This document shows positions 36,037-47,340 of a stretch of DNA of 64,000 nt, piece by piece. This DNA is from Pseudomonadota bacterium. GTDB lineage: Bacteria > Pseudomonadota > Gammaproteobacteria > Burkholderiales > Thiobacillaceae. The position numbers and the translations under genes were made by a program. The stretch is taken from the NCBI GenBank assembly GCA_021826065.1, contig JAKADY010000001.1, forward strand, positions 1 through 64,000, in the 5' to 3' direction. The stretch's first letter is position 1. Every line of letters starts with the position of its first letter. The notes below the pieces were generated by a model. That model made no database searches, was not told where the DNA came from, and saw nothing but the letters and a program-made list of their open reading frames with translations.

Positions 36037-36863
36037 AGTTCGATTTCCCCTTGAAAAACGGTCACCGCCGGTCCGGTCATGTACACCGGCGCCTCCCCCC
36101 CGGCCCAGGCGATGGTCAAGTCGCCGCCGCGCGTGGTCACGCGTACGGGGCTGTCCAGCAGATCGCGCTGGATGCCGGCCACCGCGGCGGCGCAGGCGCC
36201 AGTACCGCAGGCCAGGGTCTCGCCGCTGCCGCGCTCGTAGACGCGCAGCAGGATGCGATGGCGGTCGAGCACCTGCATGAAGCCGACGTTGACCCGCTCC
36301 GGGAAGCGGGGGTGGTATTCGATGAGCGGCCCCAGTTCCGCCACGGGCGCGCGATGGACGTCCTCCACCACGGTCACTGCGTGCGGGTTGCCCATGGACA
36401 GGGCGGAGATGACGAGGCGCTGACCGCGCACCTCCAGGTCGTAGATGAGCGAGCGCTGGGGGGCCTCGAAGGGGATGTCGCGCGGCTCGAAGCGCGGCGG
36501 CCCCATGTCCACGGTGACCAGCCCGTCGTCCTCCAGGCGCGGCACGATGATGCCGGCGGCGGTCTCCACGCGGATGGCGCGCTTGGTGGTGAGGCCCTGC
36601 TCGTGCACGAAGCGCACGAAACAGCGCGCGCCGTTGCCGCACTGCTGCACCTCGGCCCCGTCGGCGTTGAAGATGCGGTAGCGAAAGTCGGCGTCGGCGC
36701 GGGTGGGCGGCTCGATGAGCAGCACCTGGTCGCAGCCGATGCCGAAGTGCCGGTCGGCGATGAAGCGCAGTTGCTCGGGGGTGAGGGCGACGCGCTGACG
36801 GATGCCGTCGAAGACGACGAAATCGTTGCCCAGCCCCTGCATCTTGGTGAATTTCAGCTTCAT
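36033..36863 (-). CDS. dapF: Diaminopimelate epimerase
   Basis: 276 residues. Interconverts LL- and meso-diaminopimelate for lysine and peptidoglycan. Two catalytic Cys lie in [10 protein letters not shown] and [10 protein letters not shown]; it opens [17 protein letters not shown]. Overlaps both neighbours by 4 bases in the run CoA-binding gene, dapF, DUF484, xerC. Confidence 0.97.
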   Translation of the reverse strand: MKLKFTKMQGLGNDFVVFDGIRQRVALTPEQLRFIADRHFGIGCDQVLLIEPPTRADADFRYRIFNADGAEVQQCGNGARCFVRFVHEQGLTTKRAIRVETAAGIIVPRLEDDGLVTVDMGPPRFEPRDIPFEAPQRSLIYDLEVRGQRLVISALSMGNPHAVTVVEDVHRAPVAELGPLIEYHPRFPERVNVGFMQVLDRHRILLRVYERGSGETLACGTGACAAAVAGIQRDLLDSPVRVTTRGGDLTIAWAGGEAPVYMTGPAVTVFQGEIEL

Positions 36864-37279
36864 GCCGGCATCAGGGCGATGTAGTCCTTGTAGATGCAGC
36901 GGTCCATCACCACCGTGAGCCCCGCCGCCTGTGCGCGCGCGGCCGCCTCGGCGTGGACCACGCCCTCCTGCAGCCAGATGGCCTTGGCACCGATGGCGAT
37001 GGCCGCTTCGACGATGGCAGGCACGTGTTCCGGGGCGCGAAAGACATCGACCAGGTCCACGGGGAAGGGGATGTCGGCAAGCCGCGCATAGGCCTTTTCC
37101 CCGAGCACTTCATCGACTGCCGGGCGTACCGGCACGATGCGGTAGCCGAAGCGCTGCAGCGCCCGCGCCACCGTGTGGCTGGGCCGGTCGGGTCGGGGGG
37201 AGAGGCCCACCACGGCGATGGTCTTCACCCCCTGCAAAAGGCTGCGGATTTCGTCAGGTGTGGGCGGCTGGTAGGGCAT
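36860..37279 (-). CDS. CoA-binding domain protein (YccU-like)
   Basis: 139 residues, Rossmann fold with [13 protein letters not shown] near residue 24 and WLQEGVV near 97. Family members bind CoA; function unknown. ATG 37277-37279 preferred. Starts the small operon ending in xerC. Confidence 0.9.
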   Translation of the reverse strand: MPYQPPTPDEIRSLLQGVKTIAVVGLSPRPDRPSHTVARALQRFGYRIVPVRPAVDEVLGEKAYARLADIPFPVDLVDVFRAPEHVPAIVEAAIAIGAKAIWLQEGVVHAEAAARAQAAGLTVVMDRCIYKDYIALMPA

Positions 37280-37372
37280 GGTTGGCGTACGCGGTTCCCG
37301 TCGCGACAAGGATAACCGAGGCGGCACTGCACTGTTGAGCGCCGTTTTCTCCCCTGCACGGATCCATGGCCA

Positions 37373-37795
37373 TCAAGCCTGCCAAGGATCGACCCGCTCA
37401 AGATCCTCGATCAACTCGAAATCTGCAGTATTGCGGGTGGCGAGGCGCATACGGTGGGCGAGCGCGATGGCAGCGATCTGGGCATCCTCGACCGTGATCG
37501 GCCGCCCGGCACGGGTGCGTTTGGCGACAATGATCGCATAGTGGACGGCCGCCACCTCGTCAAAGGGCAGGCAGCGACCGGCGAAGTCCTCCGAAAACAT
37601 GGCGACGGCGGCCTGGCGCAGACCTTCTCGGCGACGGCCGGGTGGCATCAGCGCCAGGCCGAGCTCGATCTCGGCGCGGGTGACGGCACTGATCCACAAC
37701 CCCTCCGGGTTTTGCGCGTTCAGCCAGGCTACGACCTGTGGTGCCGGCCGTGGGCGCATGAACTCGGACAGGACGTTGGTGTCCAGCAGAATCAT
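37373..37795 (-). CDS. fitB: PIN-domain toxin, FitB/VapC type
   Basis: 140 residues. The PIN ribonuclease acidic residues are visible: LLDTNVLSE, the Glu in RAEIELGL, and the Asp pair in VEDAQIAAIA with a later TRNTADF. Its ATG overlaps the antitoxin stop. The partner's operator resembles the FitAB site, so FitB is the better name than generic VapC. Confidence 0.88.
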   Translation of the reverse strand: MILLDTNVLSEFMRPRPAPQVVAWLNAQNPEGLWISAVTRAEIELGLALMPPGRRREGLRQAAVAMFSEDFAGRCLPFDEVAAVHYAIIVAKRTRAGRPITVEDAQIAAIALAHRMRLATRNTADFELIEDLERVDPWQA

Positions 37796-38043
37796 TGTCC
37801 ATCATCCCAGTCGGATGGCTTGCGGGGGAGGTGACGCTCGGGCAGCACGAATTCGGCATCCGCCACCGCGGCGAAACGTTGCCTCAACCGATCGCCAAGG
37901 CCACCCGGCGCGGTCGGGGGCATCAGGGCAGCCTTGAGGATCCGGCGTGCCTCTTCCTCCATCGACACCCCGTGCCGTGCAGCGCGGAGCCGCAAGGCCT
38001 GCTTCAAGGCATCGTCCAGATTGCGTATGGTCAAGGCAGACAT
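37792..38043 (-). CDS. fitA: Ribbon-helix-helix antitoxin, FitA type
   Basis: 83 residues. N-terminal RHH DNA-binding domain (MSALTIRNLDDALKQALRLR), followed by a flexible toxin-neutralising tail with LPERHLPRKPSDW. Upstream of the toxin with 4-base overlap, the usual antitoxin-first order with autoregulation. Confidence 0.88.
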   Translation of the reverse strand: MSALTIRNLDDALKQALRLRAARHGVSMEEEARRILKAALMPPTAPGGLGDRLRQRFAAVADAEFVLPERHLPRKPSDWDDGQ

Positions 38044-38060
38044 GGTCTCAGCGTGAGCAA

Positions 38061-38086
38061 TGCTATCAATGATTACAATGCTAGCA
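38061..38086. promoter_or_regulatory. FitAB-like operator
   Basis: TGCTATCA (38061-38068), ten bases, TGCTAGCA (38079-38086), just upstream of fitA. The left half is identical to the known FitAB half-site TGCTATCA and the right differs from its complement TGATAGCA by one base. Spacing is slightly shorter than in the gonococcal operator as I recall it. Confidence 0.65.
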
Positions 38087-38154
38087 CAAGACTATTGTAG
38101 TCGTCCGTCCCCATCCGACCATTCGCTGCTGGGCGATGCGCCGATACGCTCGTC

Positions 38155-38652
38155 TCACAGCGGCTTGATCATCACGTAGTCGTCCATGACGAATCCGCCG
38201 CCGATGTCCTCCTCGATCTCGCGCGCGACGACGAAGCCGTATTTGCGATAGGCGGCGATGGCCGTCCGATTGTGGCGGTTGACGCGCAGGACGAGGTGGC
38301 TGCGGCCTTGCGCGCGGGCGCGCGCCTCGACGCGTTCGACGAGGGCATGCCCCAGGCCCCGGCGCTGCCAGTCCGGGTGCACGTAGAGCTTGTCCAGCTT
38401 CACGCCGCCGCCCTCCAGGTGATAGCTGTGGGCGAAGGCGATGAGCCCGTCCTCCACGCGCGCCACGTCCCAGTGGTCGCCGCGGGCGAGCTGCTGGCGG
38501 ATGAGCGGCGGGTGGTAGCGGCGCGCCAGCATGTACTCGATCTGCTCTGGGCTGATGATGCCGGGGTAGTGCGCGCGCCAGATCAGGGCGGCGAGCGCTG
38601 CCAGGGCCTCGGCCTCGTCGGGCATGAGGTGGGTGAGTGAATACTCGCTCAC
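38155..38652 (-). CDS. GNAT-family acetyltransferase
   Basis: 165 residues with the acetyl-CoA motif DWQRRGLGHALV and motif B NRTAIAAYRKYGF. Substrate unknown. GTG 38650-38652 overlaps the lpxA stop (GTGA), so it is the last gene of the gnnA-gnnB-lpxA operon and might modify an envelope sugar or a protein; that is inference. Confidence 0.88.
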   Translation of the reverse strand: MSEYSLTHLMPDEAEALAALAALIWRAHYPGIISPEQIEYMLARRYHPPLIRQQLARGDHWDVARVEDGLIAFAHSYHLEGGGVKLDKLYVHPDWQRRGLGHALVERVEARARAQGRSHLVLRVNRHNRTAIAAYRKYGFVVAREIEEDIGGGFVMDDYVMIKPL

Positions 38653-39413
38653 CGGCAGTGGGCGTAACCCCGCTTGGTGGTGCGGATGAAGGCGGCCAGC
38701 TCACGCACGGCGGCACTGGTATCCGCCTCCAGGGCGGTGAGCAGCTCCGCTTGCGCTGTCTGGGTGCGCAGCCGATGCAGTGCCCGGCGCAAGGCGGCGA
38801 TGTCCGCGGCGTCCACCCCGGCCCGGCGCAAGCCCACGACGTTGAGCGCGCGGGTGCGCGCGGGGTTGCCGTCGGCGATCATGAAGGGCAGGCAGTCCTG
38901 GTTGACGCGGCTGCTCGCCGCCACCAGGGCCATGCGGCCGATGCGGCAGAACTGGTGCACGGTGACCGCCCCGGAAACGAAGGCCCGGTCGCCCACCTCG
39001 ACGTGGCCCCCCAGCAGCGCACCGTTGGCGAGGATGACCCGATTGCCGAGCTGGCAGTCGTGCGCCACATGGCTCATGGCCATGAGGAAGTTGTCGTCGC
39101 CCAAGCGGGTCTCACCGCCTTCGTGGTTGCTGCGGTGGATGGTCACCCCCTCACCGATGCGGTTGCCCGCGCCGATCACCACGCAGCTCGGACAGTCCTT
39201 GAACTTGAAGTCCTGCGGCTCGCCGCCGATCACCGCGAACTCGGCGATGCGGTTGGCCGCGCCCATGCGGGTGTATCGCTTGATCACGGCGTGCGCGGCA
39301 ATAGTGCAGCCGTCGCCGATCTCAGTGTCGGCCTCGATCACCGCGTAGGGCCCCACCGAGACGTCACGGCCAAGGTGCGCGCCGGGGTCGACGAGGGCGG
39401 TGGGATGGATCAT
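38649..39413 (-). CDS. lpxA: LpxA-type acyl-ACP:UDP-amino-sugar acyltransferase
   Basis: 254 residues of left-handed beta-helix hexapeptides. The catalytic His is in HVAHDC (His118); TIHRS and the C-terminal NVVGLRRAGV helix bundle are typical. It adds the first 3-hydroxyacyl chain in lipid A synthesis. Not beside lpxD-fabZ-lpxB as usual but directly after gnnA-gnnB, so the substrate is probably the 3-amino analogue of UDP-GlcNAc, giving an amide. It may be the only lpxA or a second one. Overlaps gnnB by 4 bases. Confidence 0.9.
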   Translation of the reverse strand: MIHPTALVDPGAHLGRDVSVGPYAVIEADTEIGDGCTIAAHAVIKRYTRMGAANRIAEFAVIGGEPQDFKFKDCPSCVVIGAGNRIGEGVTIHRSNHEGGETRLGDDNFLMAMSHVAHDCQLGNRVILANGALLGGHVEVGDRAFVSGAVTVHQFCRIGRMALVAASSRVNQDCLPFMIADGNPARTRALNVVGLRRAGVDAADIAALRRALHRLRTQTAQAELLTALEADTSAAVRELAAFIRTTKRGYAHCR

Positions 39414-40510
39414 GTGGCCTGCGCGCTGCGCACCACGGCACAGATGCGCTCGATCTGCGCTTCGGTGAGCATGGGCGAGATGGGCAGGGACAGCACCCGT
39501 TGTGCGGCCGACTCCGCCACCGGAAGTTGCACGTCGCGGCATTGCTCGGCAAAGAGCGCCTGGCGGTGCAGGGGAATCGGGTAGTAGATGGCGCTGGCGA
39601 TGCCGGCCTCGGTCAGGGCCCGCTGGATCGCATCGCGCCGCTCGCTTTGCAGGGTGTACTGGTGGTATACGTGCAGCCCCTTGCCGTCGGCATAGGGGGT
39701 CACCACCCCGCTGTCCGCGAGATGCTCGTTGTAGGTCTGGGCGATGCGGCGGCGGGCGGCGTTGAAGCTGTCGATGCGTTTCAGCTTCACCCGCAGGATG
39801 GCCGCCTGCAGCTCGTCCAGCCGGCTGTTGTAGCCCAGCACGTCGTGGTGGTAACGCTGGCGGCTGCCGTGGTTGGCCAGCACGCGCAGGCGCTCGGCGA
39901 GGTCATCGTCGTCGGTGATGACCATGCCGCCGTCGCCGAAGGCGCCCAGGTTCTTGCTGGGATAGAAGGAGAAACAGCCTACCTCGCCATAGGCGCCGCT
40001 CTTGCGCCCGCCGTATTCGGCACCAAAGGATTGCGCGGCGTCCTCGATGAGCTTGAGCCCATGCCGACGGCACAGTTCGGCGATAGGGGCGAGGTCCGCG
40101 GGCTGGCCATAGAGATGGACTGGGATCACCGCGCGCGTGCGTGGGGTGATGGCCGCCTCGATGCGGCTCGGATCGATGTTGTAGGTGCGCGCATCGATGT
40201 CGACGAACACCGGCCACGCCCCGCACATGGCGATGGTCGAGGCGGTGGCGACAAAGGTGAAGGGTGTGGTGATCACCTCGTCGCCGGGCCCCACCCCGCA
40301 GGCGCGCAAGGCCAGCAGCAGGGCGTCGGTGCCCGAGGCGCAGGAGATGGCGTGGCGCACCCCGCAATAGGCCGCCACCTCCTGTTCGAAGGCGCGCACG
40401 TTGGGCCCGCCGATGTACTGCGTGGCGGCCAGCGCCTGCAGCACGGCGGGCTCCAGCTCGTCCTTGAGCAAGGCGTATTCCGCCTTGAGATCGACCATAG
40501 GGATGTTCAT
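39410..40510 (-). CDS. gnnB: DegT-family aminotransferase, GnnB-like
   Basis: 366 residues, PLP-dependent. The Schiff-base Lys is in FYPSKNLGAFGDGG; GTDALLLALRA and the EDAAQSFGA motif bind PLP. In Acidithiobacillus ferrooxidans GnnB aminates the 3-keto group of UDP-GlcNAc made by GnnA. The same gene order with lpxA supports this role over O-antigen sugar amination. Overlaps gnnA by 4 bases. Confidence 0.85.
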   Translation of the reverse strand: MNIPMVDLKAEYALLKDELEPAVLQALAATQYIGGPNVRAFEQEVAAYCGVRHAISCASGTDALLLALRACGVGPGDEVITTPFTFVATASTIAMCGAWPVFVDIDARTYNIDPSRIEAAITPRTRAVIPVHLYGQPADLAPIAELCRRHGLKLIEDAAQSFGAEYGGRKSGAYGEVGCFSFYPSKNLGAFGDGGMVITDDDDLAERLRVLANHGSRQRYHHDVLGYNSRLDELQAAILRVKLKRIDSFNAARRRIAQTYNEHLADSGVVTPYADGKGLHVYHQYTLQSERRDAIQRALTEAGIASAIYYPIPLHRQALFAEQCRDVQLPVAESAAQRVLSLPISPMLTEAQIERICAVVRSAQAT

Positions 40511-41445
40511 CTGGGCGTGTTCCTCTGCATGAGTTCGGCGATCTCCAGCGCCAGGGCCAGCGCGCGCCGGCCGTCCTCACCGGTGACCGGCGCCGCGCGG
40601 CCTTCGCGCACGGCGGCGGCGAAGGCCTCGATCTCGGTCTGCAGGGCGTCCGCCGCCGGCACGGCGATCTCGGTGAGATGGATGGGCGAGGCCGGGTCGT
40701 CGCTGCGGCAGGCGCGGCTTGCACGCCGCTCGCCGAAATCGATGGCGAGATACTGGTCCTTGAGGAAGAGGCGCATCTTGCGCAACGTGCCGGCGCTCAC
40801 CCGGCTGGCGGTGAGGTTGGCGACACAGCCGTTGGCGAATTCGAGGCGGGCGTTGCCGATGTCGATGCCATCGGTGAGCACGGGCGTGCCGCTGGCGCGC
40901 ACCTCGGTGACCGGGCTATCCACCAGCGACAGGATCAGGTCCAGGTCGTGGATCATGAGGTCCAGCACCACGCTCACGTCGGTGCCGCGCGGCTTGAAGG
41001 GGGCCAGCCGGTGGGCCTCGATGAAGCGGGGCGGCTGCTCGAGCAGCGGCCGCAGCGCCAGCCAGGCGGGGTTGAAGCGCTCCAGGTGCCCCACCTGCAG
41101 CAGGAGACCGCGCGCCCGTGCCAGTTCGATGAGGGCGTCGGCCTCCGCCACGGTCTGGGTGATGGGCTTTTCCACCAGCACGTGCACCCCGGCCTCGAGA
41201 CAGTCGCGCACCACCCGGTGGTGGTGCTCGGTCGGCACGGCCACCGACACCGCGTCCACCCGACCCAGCAGCTCACGGTGATCGGTGTAGGCCGTGCTGC
41301 CGACCTCGGCGGCCACAGCCGCCGCACGCGCCGGGTCGCTGTCGGCCACGCCGACAAGCTCGGCCCCGGCCAGGGCCGCCCATTTCTGGGCATGAAACCT
41401 GCCCAGGTATCCCACACCGATCACACCGACGCGCAGCGCACTCAT
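40507..41445 (-). CDS. gnnA: Gfo/Idh/MocA oxidoreductase, GnnA-like
   Basis: 312 residues. NAD-binding GVIGVGYLGRFHAQKW, the EKP motif (VLVEKPITQ), and DLMIHDLDLI with the catalytic His region. Expected to oxidise the 3'' hydroxyl of UDP-GlcNAc to a ketone for GnnB. First gene of the operon gnnA-gnnB-lpxA-GNAT. Confidence 0.85.
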   Translation of the reverse strand: MSALRVGVIGVGYLGRFHAQKWAALAGAELVGVADSDPARAAAVAAEVGSTAYTDHRELLGRVDAVSVAVPTEHHHRVVRDCLEAGVHVLVEKPITQTVAEADALIELARARGLLLQVGHLERFNPAWLALRPLLEQPPRFIEAHRLAPFKPRGTDVSVVLDLMIHDLDLILSLVDSPVTEVRASGTPVLTDGIDIGNARLEFANGCVANLTASRVSAGTLRKMRLFLKDQYLAIDFGERRASRACRSDDPASPIHLTEIAVPAADALQTEIEAFAAAVREGRAAPVTGEDGRRALALALEIAELMQRNTPR

Positions 41446-41487
41446 GCCGACAGCCCCCGGGCGAATTTCGCAAAAGTTTGGTACAGG

Positions 41488-42357
41488 TCAGTCATACAAG
41501 GGCGGTTCCCCCGGCGGCCGGGTCTTGAAGCGGCGATGCAGCCAGAAATACTGTTCGGGCATCTGCCGCACCTGCGCTTCGATGAAGGCGTTCATGCGGC
41601 GTGTGTCGGATTCTACATCGTCGCTGGGGAAATCCCCCCATGCCGGGTGAAACCGCACGACATAGCCCTCGCCCTCCTGGCGGACCACGCAGGGCACCAC
41701 GCGCGCGCCAGTGATGCGGGCGAGCCGCGGCAGCGCGGTGACCGTGGCGGTCGGCACACCGAAGAAAGGCACGAAGATGGCGTCACGCCCGCCGAAGTCC
41801 TGGTCGGGCAGATAGTAGAACGGCAGGCCTTTGCGGATAGCGCGCAGGGCCGGCTTGATGCCCTCGTGGCGGGCGATCAGCTCGGAGCCGCCGAAGCGGC
41901 TTCGGGCATGGCGCAGCATGCGGTCGATGTGGGGGTTGCGCACCCGCTTGTACATGGAGGCGAACTGCACCGGCAGCAGGGTGAGCCGCACCCCGCCCAG
42001 GTTCAAGCCGACGAAGTGCGGCGCGAGGAGGATCAGCGGCTGGCCCAGGTGGCGCTCGAAGTGCTCCAGGCCCTCGAGCCGCACCAAGCCTTCCAGTTCT
42101 TCGCGGCTGCCCCACCAGGCCACCGCCTCCAGCAGGCTCGCTCGCCCCAGGGCGCGGTAGTGCGCCTTGAGCAGCCGCTGGCGCGCCGCCGCGTCGAGTT
42201 CGGGAAAGCACAGGCGCAGATTGGTCTCGCCGATGCGGCGGCGCGCACCGCCCAGGGCGTGGAGCAGGAGGCCGAACCCCTCGCCCAGCCGACCCAGCGC
42301 AGGGATGGGTAGCAGGCGGTAGAGCACATGGAGCAGGGCGATGCCGAGGCGGGTCAT
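41488..42357 (-). CDS. LpxL/HtrB-family acyltransferase, second copy (HX4N)
   Basis: 289 residues with an N-terminal membrane anchor (MTRLGIALLHVLYRLLP). The family motif H-x4-D/E is here H-F-V-G-L-N, with Asn in place of the acid. The rest is intact: YKRVRNPHID, the DQDFGG and VPFFG substrate regions. Late acylation of lipid A at the inner membrane is the family role; the Asn may lower or alter activity. ATG 42355-42357 overlaps the previous gene's stop. Confidence 0.85.
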   Translation of the reverse strand: MTRLGIALLHVLYRLLPIPALGRLGEGFGLLLHALGGARRRIGETNLRLCFPELDAAARQRLLKAHYRALGRASLLEAVAWWGSREELEGLVRLEGLEHFERHLGQPLILLAPHFVGLNLGGVRLTLLPVQFASMYKRVRNPHIDRMLRHARSRFGGSELIARHEGIKPALRAIRKGLPFYYLPDQDFGGRDAIFVPFFGVPTATVTALPRLARITGARVVPCVVRQEGEGYVVRFHPAWGDFPSDDVESDTRRMNAFIEAQVRQMPEQYFWLHRRFKTRPPGEPPLYD

Positions 42358-43208
42358 GCCGCCGCCTCCTCGCCGGGCGGCGGGGGGGCGTCGCCCGGCC
42401 GCTTGTAGCGGCGGTAGCGCCACAGGTACTGCTCGGGGTGGCGGCGGATGAGGGCCTCCAGTGCGGCATTGAGCCGCGCCGCGGCGGCCGCGGCGTCGTC
42501 GGGGAAGTCGGGCAGGGGCTCCACCCACAGCCGAAACCCTCGCCCCCAGGTGAGGCGCTCGCAGAACAAAAGCAGCGGCACCGCCCCGGTGGCGCGGGCC
42601 AGCCGGAAGGCCAAGGTGGGGGTGTAGGCGGGCCGGCCGAAGAAGGGCGCCCAGACACCGTCGCCGCGGCTCGCCACCTGGTCGGGCAGGATGCCCGCCG
42701 CCTCGCCGCGTTTGAGGGCGGCGAGCAGGGCGCGCACCCCTTTGATGTCAGGGGCGGCCAGGCGGGCCTGACCACGTTCACGCCCCATGCGCATGAGGCG
42801 GTCGGCCCAGGCCTGGCGCGGCGGCCGGTAGAGCTCGACGATCGGCATGTGGCTGGCGACATAAAGCCCGGCGAGTTCCCAGCAGCCCAGGTGCGGTGTC
42901 ATCGCCAGCACGCCGCGGCCGCTCTGACGCGCGGCCTCCAAGTGCTCCAACCCGCGCACCTCGCGCACCAGGGCGATGGACGCGGTGAACGGCCGCAGCC
43001 AGACCGGCAGGAGCTCCAGCACGCCCATGCCGAAGTGCATGGCCACCCTGAGCCGAAGCCCCAGGCGATCGAGGCCGGCCTGGCGCAGATTGGCGCGCAG
43101 GTCGGCACTCCGCCCCGAGAAGGGATGGGCGACGAGACCCAGCAATGCACCCAGGGCGTGGAGCAGCGGTAAGGGCAGACGGGCAATGAGGCGCAGGTAC
43201 GGGAACAT
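42354..43208 (-). CDS. LpxL/HtrB-family late acyltransferase
   Basis: 284 residues from ATG 43206-43208 (an in-frame ATG at 43262 would add 18). H-x4-E is intact in TPHLGCWELAG. DQVASRGDGVWAPFFGRPA follows. Divergent from metK, in the usual betaproteobacterial arrangement. It adds secondary acyl chains to Kdo2-lipid IVA. Confidence 0.85.
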   Translation of the reverse strand: MFPYLRLIARLPLPLLHALGALLGLVAHPFSGRSADLRANLRQAGLDRLGLRLRVAMHFGMGVLELLPVWLRPFTASIALVREVRGLEHLEAARQSGRGVLAMTPHLGCWELAGLYVASHMPIVELYRPPRQAWADRLMRMGRERGQARLAAPDIKGVRALLAALKRGEAAGILPDQVASRGDGVWAPFFGRPAYTPTLAFRLARATGAVPLLLFCERLTWGRGFRLWVEPLPDFPDDAAAAAARLNAALEALIRRHPEQYLWRYRRYKRPGDAPPPPGEEAAA

Positions 43209-43369
43209 GCCCGAGTGGCGGGGCAGTCGTGGGTTGACGGTCGGGATGGACAAGGCTAGCATGCCCAGACCGCCGAGTTAACGGACAACTTGCAGGGCGG
43301 ATGGCCGCGTCGGGTTCATGCAACCCTGGCCGCGAGCCGAAAAAATACTGCTAAAGCGTCGCCTGCTCT

Positions 43370-43404
43370 GGGCCCGGAGCCGGTAACGCCGGCGAGACGG
43401 GCCC
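43370..43404 (+). other. Candidate structured leader of metK
   Basis: GGGCCCG / CGGGCCC closes an asymmetric internal loop (GA opposite GAGA) and an inner stem GCCGG / CCGGC with a TAACG loop, ending 20 bases before the metK start. It does not match SAM-I, SAM-II or SAM/SAH riboswitch signatures that I know. Confidence 0.4.
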
Positions 43405-43424
43405 AATTAGTTTCCGGAGCAGTC

Positions 43425-44588
<1,164 letters not shown>

Positions 44589-44649
44589 GGCGGCAGCGGC
44601 CGGACTTCGGGGGTAACATAAGGCCTGGTGGAGACGCCAGGAGGTGAGG

Positions 44650-45219
44650 ATGCTGAGCGCAGTGCGACACCTGACCAGTGAGGCCGAGTATCTGGCCATG
44701 GACGCGGCCAGCGACGTGCGGTACGAGTACATCGCCGGCGAGGTCTATGCCATGTCCGGCGGCACGCTGCGGCACAACCGCATCACAGGAAATCTCTATG
44801 TCGAATTGCGTCAGGCGCTGAAGGGCCGCCCCTGTCAGGTCTTTATGAGCGACGTGCGGCTCAAGGTGGCCGCCGCCGAGGCCTACTACTACCCGGATGT
44901 GATGGTGGCCTGCGGCGACCCCCCTTTCGCGGCGGACGCCACACAGACCCTGGAGGCCCCCGTGCTGGTGGCGGAGGTGCTCTCGCCGGCGAGCGAGACC
45001 ATCGACCGGCGCGAGAAGCTCTCCGCCTACCGTCGGCTGCCAAGCCTCATGGAATACGCCCTCGTCAGCCAGGACAGCCGGCGGGTCGAGATCTACCGCC
45101 GGCAGGGCGACATCGGCTGGCTCTACCTGGAGTTCCTGGCCGGACAGACGGTTCAGTTCGCCTCGGTGGACGTGACCCTGCCGCTGGACGAGCTGTATGC
45201 CGGCACGGACGTGACGTGA
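44650..45219 (+). CDS. Uma2-family (DUF820) nuclease-fold protein
   Basis: 189 residues, PD-(D/E)XK-like fold with YYYPDVMV, the E of VAEVLSPASE and K of REKLSAYRRL. ATG 44650 preferred over GTG 44644. Function of the family is unknown; often transferred. Sits between metK and ahcY. Confidence 0.85.
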   Translation: MLSAVRHLTSEAEYLAMDAASDVRYEYIAGEVYAMSGGTLRHNRITGNLYVELRQALKGRPCQVFMSDVRLKVAAAEAYYYPDVMVACGDPPFAADATQTLEAPVLVAEVLSPASETIDRREKLSAYRRLPSLMEYALVSQDSRRVEIYRRQGDIGWLYLEFLAGQTVQFASVDVTLPLDELYAGTDVT

Positions 45220-45231
45220 GGAGGACGGGGC

Positions 45232-45705
45232 ATGCGCTGGGCGGATGTGTTGGCCGACAAGTCGTTGCAGGACCTGCCCTACAAGATCGAACTCGACCGT
45301 TGGGGGAATGTGGTGATGAGTCCGGCGAGCAATCGGCATGGACGACTGCTGGGCGTCATCTATTCACTGTTGGAGAAGATCGGCCACGGTCGCGCCTTGA
45401 TCGAGTGTTCCATCGACACCCCGGAGGGGGTCAAGGTCGCCGATGTGGCCTGGGGCTCTGAGGAATTCTTCGCCCGGCACGGTTACACCACACCCTATCC
45501 CGAGGCACCGGAGATCTGTGTGGAGATTCGCTCCCCCGCCAACTCGGAGGAAGAGATGCGTTTCAAGACCCGGCTTTATCTCGAGGCCGGCGCCCGCGAG
45601 GTGTGGATCGTCCTCGAATCGGGCGAGGCGCGCTTTTTCGGCCCGGAGGGGGAGCGCAGCCAGTCCGTGTATGGTATCGACCCGCGACCGCATCTCGAAC
45701 ATTGA
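45232..45705 (+). CDS. Uma2-family protein, second and divergent copy
   Basis: 157 residues, shorter at the N-terminus but with GVKVADVAW, EICVEIRSPANSEEEM and K in FKTRLYLEAGAREVWIV. Starts 12 bases after the first copy. The two differ widely, so this is not a recent tandem duplication. Confidence 0.85.
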   Translation: MRWADVLADKSLQDLPYKIELDRWGNVVMSPASNRHGRLLGVIYSLLEKIGHGRALIECSIDTPEGVKVADVAWGSEEFFARHGYTTPYPEAPEICVEIRSPANSEEEMRFKTRLYLEAGAREVWIVLESGEARFFGPEGERSQSVYGIDPRPHLEH

Positions 45706-45715
45706 ACTCGCCTCA

Positions 45716-45791
45716 CGCCGAGGGGCGCTGCGACCCGCCGCGAGGCGGGCCAGGCTCGGTGGCGGGGTGACCTTGTGGCAACGGCGCCCGT
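45716..45791 (+). promoter_or_regulatory. S-adenosylhomocysteine (SAH) riboswitch
   Basis: The conserved CCGAGGGGCGCTGCGACCC opening, a variable hairpin CCCGCC / GGCGGG, then CCAGGCTCGG closing P1 (CCGAG 45718-45722 with CTCGG 45755-45759), and AACGGCGCCC whose GCGCCC (45784-45789) pairs with GGGCGC (45723-45728) as the pseudoknot. It lies 19 bases before ahcY, where SAH binding turns the gene on in this family. Confidence 0.94.
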
Positions 45792-45810
45792 TCATTCTTG
45801 AGGAGCAGCA

Positions 45811-47220
<1,410 letters not shown>

Positions 47221-47340
47221 GGCTGCATCCGAACGCCGATCCACCAGCACGACGCGGCCGCTGCGCATGCAGCTGCCCGTGGTGCCTTCCTTTGACACAA
47301 GCGCATTACTGTGAAAAACGGCGTAGCCGATCACGAAGCA

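Noticed and set aside
43263-43424. SAM-II or SAM-I riboswitch before metK
   Set aside because: The stretch CTGCTAAAGC looked suggestive, but the loop pairings and conserved core of either class are missing.
45232-45705. Tandem duplication of Uma2
   Set aside because: The two neighbours are too different in sequence and length to be a recent duplication.
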